From Bacillota bacterium (GTDB lineage Bacteria > Bacillota > Clostridia > Acetivibrionales > Acetivibrionaceae): 15,920 nucleotides of DNA. The DNA is taken from positions 1 to 15,920 of the forward strand of contig JAEZUI010000228.1 in the NCBI GenBank assembly GCA_023421115.1, read 5' to 3'. A program made the translations under genes and the position numbers. The notes under the pieces are model-generated. The model was not told the origin of the DNA. It made no database searches and was given only the letters and a program-made list of their open reading frames with translations. Positions 1 through 6,615 of this stretch are shown in pieces. The first letter of the stretch is position 1. Each line of letters starts with the position of its first letter.

Positions 1-2540
1 ACACCAGTGGCTTTGTCTATGAAGGGGTAGAGGATAATCGTATAGAGGGTGTAAAGGCCACAGCTCTCTATCTTCCAACAGAAAAAGCAGCGAATGCAGC
101 TGATGCCAAAGCCAGCACCGAATGGGAGGTTTGGGATGCGGAGCCGTATTTGCAGAAAAACCCTCTATCTACCGATGCCGAAGGCAAATACGCCTGGGAT
201 GTGCCCTTTGGCTGGTGGATGGTTCAGTTCGTTAAGGACGGCTACCAAACGGCCTACAGCGATGCCCTGCCGGTACCGCCGCCCCAGTTGGACATCAATA
301 TCCCCATGGTACAATTAAGCTGGCCCCAGGTTGAAAAAACAGTATGGGGCAGCGGCGGCCGCTATGTAGATGTGTATTTCAGCAAATACATGGATATGAG
401 CATTTTTGAGGCGACAAATGCCGTTAGTCTTACCGATGACAGGGGCAGGCTTGTTTCGGGAACTGTCAGTTCCGCTGTTCCGGAAAAAACAGGGGTGGGC
501 GGACTGTGCCTGACAAAGGCGGTGCGGTTTACCCCGGCAAGCTCGTTGGAAGTGGGCCAGGCCTACAAGTTGACGGTAAACAAGGCTGTGGCGGATTATG
601 CAGGCTTCTCTATGGAGGAGGATTTTACCGAAACTGAATCGGTGACCCCTGCTGCCCTTATTGGGGGCTTGAGCGGAAGAAATATTGAAGTGAAGCCGGG
701 AGAAAATATTACCTGGGATATTAAAAATGCCGTAACCTTTACCGCCGCTGATATGGGGATGGAGAACAGCCTGAATAAGAGGCTGGAGTTCACTTCTTCT
801 GATGATGGTGTGGTAAGAATTTGGGGTGAGGGCGACGAGGTGAAGATCCTTTCCCTTGCCGAGGGTACGGCGGAAATAACCGCAGTATCGGTAGATGATC
901 CAAGCAAGGCTACGGAATTTGACGTGACGGTAAAATATCCTCCGCTGCCGGTAGGCGTTACGCACATGACCATATTGAGTGCCGGCGGTGTGGCATTGAC
1001 CGACTTAAGCATTCATACCGGGGAGACCTATGCTATTAAGCCTAATTTATTCCCGGAAAATGCCACCGACAAGACCATAACCTACAGCTCCGACAACGAA
1101 CAGGTAGCCACTGTCAGTGCTACCGGCGTGATTAGCGCTCTGGCTAAAGGGATAGCGGAGATAAGGGTCAGAACGGAGAATTCGGCAGTAATGCAAACTA
1201 TTCACTTGACGGTTCTCCCCGCCAAGACGGGAACAGGGGAAAATGGAGGTAGTGGCGGAGGTGGAGGCTCCTCAGGTGATGACAGCAAGCCTGCCATTAT
1301 CACACCTCCTGCAATAACCGAGCAGCCTAATCCGCCCGCCACAGCGGAAATCAATATAGACGTTAAAGTGGACGACAGCGGCAAGGCGGCGACCAGTATA
1401 TCGGATAAGGCCGTCACCGATGCCATCAAAGCGGCCCAGGATTTGGCTAAGAAGAATGGAACTGAGAAAAATGGTATCGTTGTTCCCGTCAACATTTTAA
1501 CCGATAAGGCCGCAAGCAGTCTTTCGGTAACTCTGTCGCCAAACGCCGTGAGCGAGCTTGTCAAGGCAGGCGTGAAGGAGCTTCGGATTACCAGCAGCAC
1601 CATTACCATCGCCTTCGATCTGACCTCGCTCACGCAATTCCAGCAGGCAGGCGGTAATGTAACGATTAGTGCAGCAAAAGCAGATCTCAGCAAGTTGTCC
1701 ACAGCGGCCAGAGCCGCCATTGGTAACCGCCCGGCGTTTGACCTCTCGGTACAGTGCGGCGACAAGACCCTTTCCGGCTTCGGCGGCGGGCTGGTGTTCG
1801 TAGCAGTTACCTATACCTTGGGAGCAAATGAAAAAGCCGGAAATCTCTTTGGCGTCCATGTGGATGGCAACAAGGTAAACTGGCTTATCAACTCCAGCTA
1901 TGACAGCTTGGATAAGCTTCTGTGCTTCTCCACCGGCTATTTCTCAACTTTTGGCATCGGATATAAGGTTGACGTACCGGTATTTACTGACGTTGCAGAG
2001 CATTGGGCTAAAGCGGATATCGAATTTGTTGCGGCACGGGGCTTGTTCGTCGGCACTGGCAACAACCAATTCAGTCCGGGTATCAGCATGACCCGCGGCA
2101 TGTTCGTCACCGCTCTGGGCAAGCTGGCAGAGATTGACACCACAGCTTATAAAACCAGCAAGTTCATCGATGTGCCGGAAAACACCTACTATGCGCCTTA
2201 TGTGGCATGGGCGACCGAAAAGGGCATCGTCAGCGGCACAAGCACGACAACCTTTGAGCCCGACCAGAACATCACCCGTGAGCAGATGGCGGTTATTATG
2301 AGCAATTACGCCAAAGCTATGAACTACACCGTACCCAAGACCCGCGAAGTAGTTACCTTTGCCGACAGCGGCAGCATCGCAAGCTGGGCCAAGGATACGG
2401 TACAATCCATGCAGATGGCTGGTATCCTGATGGGTAAAGACCAAAATCGCTTTGATCCCGCCGCTTCTGCCACCCGCGCCGAAGTCGCTGCCGTATTCCA
2501 CCGCTATGTGGAACTGGTGATCGACAAGGCCTCGGACTAG
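1..2540 (+). CDS. SLH-domain cell-surface protein with Ig-like domains (5' truncated by window edge)
   Basis: The reading frame is open from base 3 to the TAG at 2538-2540 (845 visible residues), so the true start is outside the window; a TTG at 150 is not needed as a start. Visible residues, numbered from base 3: 1-100 form a carboxypeptidase-regulatory-like beta domain (GFVYEGVEDNRIEG, then DAEGKYAWDVP and KDGYQTAYSD) of a kind common in giant Firmicute surface proteins. About 105-214 resemble an SbsA/Big_5 Ig-like domain (FSKYMD). About 224-312 and 320-406 look like Big_2 domains (YSSDNEQVATVSATGVIS). A Gly/Ser-rich linker spans 409-444. A conserved pre-SLH domain follows, then three SLH repeats starting near 661, 721 and 786, with TRGMF, TREQM and TRAEV motifs. 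SLH repeats are known to bind pyruvylated secondary cell-wall polymer, so the protein is exported and anchored non-covalently to the wall. Its job is unknown; adhesion or scaffolding is inferred. Base composition is richer in GC than the rest of the window. Confidence 0.93.
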   Translation, partial: TSGFVYEGVEDNRIEGVKATALYLPTEKAANAADAKASTEWEVWDAEPYLQKNPLSTDAEGKYAWDVPFGWWMVQFVKDGYQTAYSDALPVPPPQLDINIPMVQLSWPQVEKTVWGSGGRYVDVYFSKYMDMSIFEATNAVSLTDDRGRLVSGTVSSAVPEKTGVGGLCLTKAVRFTPASSLEVGQAYKLTVNKAVADYAGFSMEEDFTETESVTPAALIGGLSGRNIEVKPGENITWDIKNAVTFTAADMGMENSLNKRLEFTSSDDGVVRIWGEGDEVKILSLAEGTAEITAVSVDDPSKATEFDVTVKYPPLPVGVTHMTILSAGGVALTDLSIHTGETYAIKPNLFPENATDKTITYSSDNEQVATVSATGVISALAKGIAEIRVRTENSAVMQTIHLTVLPAKTGTGENGGSGGGGGSSGDDSKPAIITPPAITEQPNPPATAEINIDVKVDDSGKAATSISDKAVTDAIKAAQDLAKKNGTEKNGIVVPVNILTDKAASSLSVTLSPNAVSELVKAGVKELRITSSTITIAFDLTSLTQFQQAGGNVTISAAKADLSKLSTAARAAIGNRPAFDLSVQCGDKTLSGFGGGLVFVAVTYTLGANEKAGNLFGVHVDGNKVNWLINSSYDSLDKLLCFSTGYFSTFGIGYKVDVPVFTDVAEHWAKADIEFVAARGLFVGTGNNQFSPGISMTRGMFVTALGKLAEIDTTAYKTSKFIDVPENTYYAPYVAWATEKGIVSGTSTTTFEPDQNITREQMAVIMSNYAKAMNYTVPKTREVVTFADSGSIASWAKDTVQSMQMAGILMGKDQNRFDPAASATRAEVAAVFHRYVELVIDKASD

Positions 2541-2632
2541 GGCTTGGAAAAGAAAGACAGCGGTGTTATGTGGACGGCAAGGCAACTACCGAGATGAAAG
2601 AGGTATTTAGTTCGACAAGTGAAACCTCATAA
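2541..2632 (+). pseudogene. Possible vestige of the SLH protein's C-terminal tail, cut off by a stop codon and a frameshift
   Basis: Reading on past the TAG in the same frame gives GLEKKDSG. The frame then breaks, and one frame over from 2561 gives RCYVDGKATTEMKEV, ending at a TAA (2630-2632). From memory of related clostridial and paenibacillar SLH proteins, the third SLH repeat ending in YVELVID is often followed by a G-W-x-x-N-D-S-G-x-W-x-Y-Y-x-D-G-K-x-x-T-G segment. The two pieces here line up with that pattern in the right order and distance. The reading that the tail was once translated and is now lost through one nonsense and one frameshift change is inference. The alternative is a chance resemblance over about 25 residues. 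Confidence 0.45.
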
Positions 2633-2641
2633 CGATAGTAC

Positions 2642-2677
2642 ATTTCCGATACTATACAAAATTTAGAATTCGGAAAT
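2642..2677. repeat. Inverted repeat, 8-bp arms
   Basis: ATTTCCGA at 2642-2649 is the reverse complement of TCGGAAAT at 2670-2677, with a 20-base loop. It lies just upstream of the larger perfect hairpin at 2688-2726. There is no T-run after it. It may add to a composite end-of-transcript structure behind the SLH gene, or be incidental. Confidence 0.5.
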
Positions 2678-2687
2678 CGGAAGTAAG

Positions 2688-2726
2688 AAAGCCAAGGTAA
2701 ACTAAAGACTAGTTTACCTTGGCTTT
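2688..2726. terminator. Perfect 16-bp hairpin downstream of the SLH gene, probable bidirectional terminator
   Basis: AAAGCCAAGGTAAACT (2688-2703) and AGTTTACCTTGGCTTT (2711-2726) are exact reverse complements around a 7-base loop (AAAGACT). The right arm ends in TTT but no longer U-tract follows on the plus strand; on the minus strand the product likewise ends in CTTT. The length and perfection of the stem and its place 150 bases after the SLH stop codon make a transcription terminator the simplest reading. It could also be an mRNA 3'-end stabiliser or an intergenic repeat unit. Confidence 0.7.
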
Positions 2727-3056
2727 AGTAGCATATAAATTTTGAGAGGAGAATGTGAAGGAAGTAGAACATAGTTTTGTCTTTAGTGCGTATTACATCC
2801 ATTTTATTTCGTGATTCATCTATGAATTAAAGTAGTATAGTTATAGAAAGATTTAAGATTAGAAAACAATGGAAGTGTATACACTGTATGATTGCAATTG
2901 CAATAAATTCATATAGTATGAGACTGCTTGAAGGATATATGATCGTAACAGTAGGTTCGCAAACAGGAGGGACAGGGGATTATAAGTTTAAGAGAAAGCA
3001 AATTAGTTAATTTGAAAATGGAATCTTTACTCCTTGAAGCAGACGTTCCGTATCTA
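2727..3056. other. Non-coding stretch with clustered palindromes
   Basis: I see no convincing intact gene here. It contains two close perfect palindromes, listed separately, and a smaller one, ATTCAT-CT-ATGAAT, at 2814-2827. A 40-codon ORF from the ATG at 2888 to the TAA at 3008-3010 (MIAIAINSYSM at its start) has no ribosome binding site and overlaps a palindrome, so I do not call it a gene. Confidence 0.5.
2874..2904. promoter_or_regulatory. Two adjacent perfect palindromes, candidate operators
   Basis: AGTGTATACACT at 2874-2885 and ATTGCAATTGCAAT at 2891-2904 are each exact palindromes, 12 and 14 bases long and 5 bases apart. A weak promoter-like pair lies on top of the second (TTGCAA at 2898 or 2892, then TAGTAT at 2914). 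Perfect palindromes of this size are typical of homodimeric repressor sites of the TetR or GntR kind, but no regulator gene is next to them in the window, so the assignment is inference. Confidence 0.4.
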
Positions 3057-3125
3057 ACAGTATTTGGTAAAGGTAGAATGTGCAAAATACTGTGAGAATG
3101 TCGAAATAACTGGACATTCCCTTTT
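3057..3125 (+). promoter_or_regulatory. Tandem hairpins upstream of the MFS gene, possible leader-RNA structure
   Basis: Hairpin one is ACAGTATTT (3057-3065) with AAATACTGT (3085-3093), a perfect 9-bp stem. Hairpin two is GAATGTC (3096-3102) with GACATTC (3113-3119), followed by CCTTTTAATTTTC, which is terminator-like though the stem is short. The loop of hairpin one holds a second GAATGT (3076-3081) that could pair with the same ACATTC. So two exclusive pairings exist, as in attenuators. No known riboswitch consensus is recognised. The stretch also overlaps possible decayed coding sequence, and these two readings compete. Confidence 0.3.
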
Positions 3126-3211
3126 AATTTTCTACGGGAAAAAGTAAAATATATATAATAAAAGTAAGGTGGGTTTCAGCACATTGAAGTGGGACTAAAA
3201 AGCAAATGAAT

Positions 3212-3240
3212 TTATCAAAGTTATTCGATAACAATATAAA
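3212..3240 (+). promoter_or_regulatory. Candidate promoter for the MFS gene with a palindrome in its spacer
   Basis: TTATCA (3212-3217) and TATAAA (3235-3240) are 17 bases apart, matching the sigma-A -35 and -10 boxes at 4 and 5 of 6 positions. The spacer contains GTTAT-TCG-ATAAC (3220-3232), a 13-base palindrome. The predicted RNA would begin about 45 bases before the MFS start codon. A site within the spacer suits either a repressor or a MerR-type activator; no regulator gene is adjacent. Confidence 0.4.
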
Positions 3241-3292
3241 TGATATATTAGCGCATGCAAGATAGTATAGGATAAGAAAGGAATTATTTAAA

Positions 3293-4567
3293 ATGAAAAA
3301 TAGATTGATGAAGCACCAATTACTGCGTACCCTTATTGAGCTGCGAGGCAATCCCCGTGCATGTGTTTATACTGAACCTATGTGGGGCCTTTCTATGAAT
3401 CTGTGTATACCTTATGCAACGGTTTATATGCTTACTTTCGGTATGAGCGATGTACAGGTTGGGATTATTACTTCAATTTATATGTTTTCCCAGATGATTT
3501 TTGCATTTTTATCCGGCGCTATTATTGACAAAATGGGGCGCAGGAAGAGTACTGTAGTATTTGATTTTCTGGCATGGAGCCTTCCTTGCCTCATATGGGC
3601 ATTTAGTCAGGGCTTTTGGTTCTTTGTTGTAGCAGCATTGCTTAACGGTATGATGAAGATAACCACAGTGTCTTGGGATTGTTTGCTGGTAGAGGATGCT
3701 CCAAAGGACAAAATAACTCATATATATTCATGGGTCATAATTTCCGGTAATCTCTCAGCACTGTTTGCGCCAATATCCTCAGTGTTGGTAGCAAAGTTAA
3801 CACTAGCACCAGCTATACGAATACTCTATATCAATGCATTTATTATTATGACCGCAAAGCTTTTAATTCTATATAGGTTATCAACAGAAACAGGTATTGG
3901 CAAAATCAGGCGGGAGGCATCTCGCAATATGTCTTGGAGCGAGATGCTATCGGGATATAAAAGTGCATTACGCAAGATACTAAATTCTCGAGGTATAATG
4001 TTTGCTATAGTCATCAGCATATTGGTAGAGATTGTAGCTATGCTTGGAATGACCTTCTGGCAGATTATCGCGTCCCGTCGTATTGGTATCCCGGATACAT
4101 TATTGCCCATCTTTCCGATGGCACGCAGTATACTTTCCATTGTTCTTTTCTTCACTGTTATCTCACATATTAAGCAAACGAAGCTGAAATGGCCGCTGTA
4201 TGGAGGATTTTTCAGTTCCATGGTCAGTTGTATATTGCTAATTTCAATTACAAACACTAGTATGTGGGGATATATAGTACTATCGATTTCTTTAATTTTC
4301 GAAGCACTAGGTATTGCTGTTTTAAATACGCTTAGGGAATCGTTGGTAGCTATTAATGTTGACCCTATGGAGCGCTCAGGAATTATGGCCTTACTTCAGA
4401 CGACAGTAATGCTAGTGAGCGTACCCTTTGGATATATAGGCGGGTTGCTGAGTGATATTTCGAGAGCATTGCCCTTTGTTATGAGTATTGCATTATTGTT
4501 ATTAGGTATATTAGCGACAGCTCTATTTTATTATCAGCCTTCAAAACATAGAGGTTTGAAGACATAA
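3293..4567 (+). CDS. Major facilitator superfamily transporter
   Basis: A 424-residue integral membrane protein, close to the usual 400-450 residues of a 12-helix MFS carrier, with repeated hydrophobic segments throughout (for example residues 52-75, 97-120 and the last 45). The loop between helices 2 and 3 carries the MFS signature motif A, GAIIDKMGRRK, at residues 75-85. AAAGGAA at 3277-3283 is a ribosome binding site 9 bases before the ATG. MFS proteins move small solutes by uniport, symport or antiport; the substrate cannot be read from the sequence, and drug or peptide efflux is only a guess. The N-terminus has an unusually long basic lead (about 25 residues) before the first helix. It appears monocistronic: a long non-coding leader precedes it and a possible hairpin follows. 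Confidence 0.9.
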   Translation: MKNRLMKHQLLRTLIELRGNPRACVYTEPMWGLSMNLCIPYATVYMLTFGMSDVQVGIITSIYMFSQMIFAFLSGAIIDKMGRRKSTVVFDFLAWSLPCLIWAFSQGFWFFVVAALLNGMMKITTVSWDCLLVEDAPKDKITHIYSWVIISGNLSALFAPISSVLVAKLTLAPAIRILYINAFIIMTAKLLILYRLSTETGIGKIRREASRNMSWSEMLSGYKSALRKILNSRGIMFAIVISILVEIVAMLGMTFWQIIASRRIGIPDTLLPIFPMARSILSIVLFFTVISHIKQTKLKWPLYGGFFSSMVSCILLISITNTSMWGYIVLSISLIFEALGIAVLNTLRESLVAINVDPMERSGIMALLQTTVMLVSVPFGYIGGLLSDISRALPFVMSIALLLLGILATALFYYQPSKHRGLKT

Positions 4568-4631
4568 TATAAATAATTTAGTCATCCTAAAATGCGAATA
4601 CAGCAGTTGTTAAATTATAGTATTTCAAGAT

Positions 4632-4675
4632 CAGCTATAATGTTAGTGTTGATATAGCTGTTTATGATTCCTTTT
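4632..4675 (+). terminator. Weak hairpin after the MFS gene
   Basis: CAGCTATA (4632-4639) pairs perfectly with TATAGCTG (4653-4660) around a 13-base loop. A short T-run (CTTTTTG) begins only about 11 bases further on, so it is a poor match to an intrinsic terminator but is placed where one is expected. Confidence 0.3.
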
Positions 4676-4751
4676 TGCATATATTAAGACCAAAAAAACT
4701 GTAAATATGCAGAGCTTTTTTGTGTATGTATGGTTGAGAGAGGTGATTAAC

Positions 4752-5468
4752 TTGAGTATTAGAGGTTTCTTTACGCAAAAAGTTAATAGTAAGTTACTTA
4801 TGGGGATTTTTCTTATTATTTGGGGTCCATTTTTAGTATATATGAATTACAAAGATGTTTATTTATATTTTAAATATGTGGACTATTCAACATATTTTGA
4901 ATACCTAAAGGCAGAACCTTTTATAATTATAATGCTATTATTAGCTCCAGTGTTAATTGGTTTTTGCTTGATCTATATTAAAGATAAATGGCTACATAAA
5001 GTTGTTAAGGTAATTAGCGTTATAGTCTTTATATGTTCGATTTCTATACATATGTTTTCTCAAGTTGGTTTTGGCCCAGGCTATGGTGATTATATATACA
5101 ACAAGAGACACTTAGATGAAGCCAATTCAAAAAAGATTTCTTCTGCTATAATGGCTTTGATTATCGATTCAGGCTGTACTGATTTTACTGGTTTATATGA
5201 TTGTTTAAATGAAAATTTGCTAAATATAAAACAGAGCGACTCAGAATCCGTAAAACTTTTAATTATAGCTTTACATGACAAAATATATTATCAGAATATA
5301 CCCTATGGACCTTATTTAGATAAGATAAATAGTGATAAATCGGCTTATGATGAAGTTAAACCACGTTCAACTAAAAATGCTGTTGGATATAGAATAGAAA
5401 TAGATAGTGTTTTTGTTAAGTGCACTCCTGTATTTGAAGTGAAAGAAGCTATTATTGTCATAAAGTGA
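4752..5468 (+). CDS. Unrecognised membrane protein with three helices and a C-terminal soluble domain
   Basis: I do not recognise the family. The TTG at 4752 is preferred as start: GAGAGAGGTGAT (4736-4747) is a near-ideal ribosome binding site with 8 bases from AGAGAGG to the TTG, whereas the in-frame ATG at 4707 has no such site. The product is 238 residues. Hydrophobic helices lie at about 14-32, 57-76 and 84-104, followed by a soluble region of some 130 residues with mixed helix and strand character, ending in a beta-like stretch (VFEVKEAIIVIK). There is no signal peptidase site and no known catalytic motif. By the positive-inside rule, RGFFTQK at the N-terminus points to a cytoplasmic N-terminus and an external C-terminal domain. 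A 68-base gap separates it from the methyltransferase downstream. Confidence 0.75.
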   Translation: MSIRGFFTQKVNSKLLMGIFLIIWGPFLVYMNYKDVYLYFKYVDYSTYFEYLKAEPFIIIMLLLAPVLIGFCLIYIKDKWLHKVVKVISVIVFICSISIHMFSQVGFGPGYGDYIYNKRHLDEANSKKISSAIMALIIDSGCTDFTGLYDCLNENLLNIKQSDSESVKLLIIALHDKIYYQNIPYGPYLDKINSDKSAYDEVKPRSTKNAVGYRIEIDSVFVKCTPVFEVKEAIIVIK

Positions 5469-5536
5469 TTTGCTGAGGAAGAGAGAAGTAAGAGTATTAG
5501 ATACAGAATATTTGTTTTACACGAGGAGGTATAGCT

Positions 5537-6304
5537 ATGGATATTTTAACTCATAATCGTGAGGCCTGGAATCAGCAAGTTGAGGAGAAAAATATTTGGA
5601 CAAGACCTGTTGATTCACAAACAATAGAAGACGCTAAAAAAGGGATTTGGAGCGTACTTTTGACTCCTACTAAACCTGTTCCTTTAGGGTGGTTTCCAGA
5701 ACTTAAAGGTAAAAAAGTATTATGTTTAGCATCAGCCGGAGGACAACAAGGACCTGTTTTTGCTGCTGTAGGAGCAGAAGTGACAGTGTTTGACAATAGT
5801 CCTTCTCAGCTTAAAAGAGACAGAATGGTTGCAGAAAGGGATGGATTATCTATAAAAATAGAGCAAGGAGATATGCGTGATTTATCAAGGTTTACTAATG
5901 AAAGTTTTGATATGATATTTCATCCAGTATCAAACTGCTTCATGGATGATGTAAATAAAGTATGGAAAGGGTGCTATAGAGTTTTAAAGAAAGGCGGAAC
6001 TTTATTAGCTGGTTTTTGCAACCCAATAACATTCATTTTCGATTTAAATGAATGGGATGAAAATCAAAAACTTATAGTAAGATATAGTATTCCATATTCT
6101 GATTTAGAACAACTTCCAAAAGAACAGTTAGAAGCAAAGATTGCAAATAAAAAGACACTGGAATTTGGACATTCATTACAGGATCAAATTGGTGGTCAGA
6201 TTGATGCTGGTTTTATGATAAACGGGTTTTATGAGGACTCCTCTGGTGGGGATTTATTAGACCCATATATTAATACTTTTATTGCAACTAGGGCAATTAA
6301 GTAA
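5537..6304 (+). CDS. Class I SAM-dependent methyltransferase
   Basis: A 255-residue cytoplasmic enzyme. SAM-binding motif I is VLCLASAGGQQG (residues 61-72), with the acidic residue that holds the ribose at D86 (VTVFDNS) and an adenine-loop acidic motif at D112 (GDMRDLS). FDMIFHPVSNCF (124-135) is the post-motif strand, and YRVLKKGGTLLAGF matches motif III. This places it in the Methyltransf_11/25 (UbiE-like) group, where substrates are small molecules and are not predictable from sequence. GAGGAGGT (5523-5530) is a strong ribosome binding site 6 bases before the ATG. Downstream there is no partner gene, so no pathway is implied; it may be its own transcription unit. Confidence 0.9.
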   Translation: MDILTHNREAWNQQVEEKNIWTRPVDSQTIEDAKKGIWSVLLTPTKPVPLGWFPELKGKKVLCLASAGGQQGPVFAAVGAEVTVFDNSPSQLKRDRMVAERDGLSIKIEQGDMRDLSRFTNESFDMIFHPVSNCFMDDVNKVWKGCYRVLKKGGTLLAGFCNPITFIFDLNEWDENQKLIVRYSIPYSDLEQLPKEQLEAKIANKKTLEFGHSLQDQIGGQIDAGFMINGFYEDSSGGDLLDPYINTFIATRAIK

Positions 6305-6615
6305 GATGATGCATCTATATATTTGACATGCTATAATCTCCTTTATAGACAAATCTATCAATAGAATGAAGAAAGGCTAGCTGAGAATAAAATAAGTTAG
6401 TTTGGATATAAAGGTATTTATTTTTGTATTCAAAAAGGTTAAAATTTATTTAAACATATAATCAAAAATTCAAGCACTTTTTTAGAAGGGTTTTTGCACA
6501 TAGAGCAAAACCTTAAGAAAAAACAATAGTAAGAGAGCTAATTATACAGTCATAGTGCTAAACTAAACTCTCAAAATGCCAAGAAAACACAGCAATAAAT
6601 TTCAGGGGGAATATT
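6305..6615. other. 311-base intergenic region, only a weak hairpin seen
   Basis: AT-rich DNA without a supported ORF. AAGGGTTTTTGC (6486-6497) and GCAAAACCTT can fold into an imperfect hairpin around a 7-base loop, with no T-run. TTGACA at 6320-6325 is followed by TATAAT after only 3 bases, too close to work as one promoter. No clear promoter for the next gene is visible. Confidence 0.5.

Noticed and set aside
150..152. TTG as the start of the SLH protein
   Set aside because: The frame is open to the left edge with well-matching domain sequence before it, so the gene is truncated by the window.
315..2585. Long minus-strand ORFs across the SLH gene (for example 315-965, 1202-1765, 1944-2585)
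   Set aside because: They are antisense shadows of a GC-rich gene with strong codon bias; no ribosome binding sites or family features.
2688..2726. Transposon terminal inverted repeat or CRISPR repeat
   Set aside because: The arms are separated by only 7 bases, there is no transposase and no regularly spaced copies in the window.
2888..3010. 40-codon ORF in the intergenic region
   Set aside because: It has no ribosome binding site, overlaps palindromes and shows no recognisable features.
3124..3351. Minus-strand 75-codon ORF overlapping the MFS start
   Set aside because: Overlaps the well-supported MFS gene and its ribosome binding site; composition looks like AT-rich noise.
6320..6334. 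TTGACA and TATAAT together after the methyltransferase gene
   Set aside because: Only 3 bases separate the boxes, far short of the 16-18 a sigma-A promoter needs.
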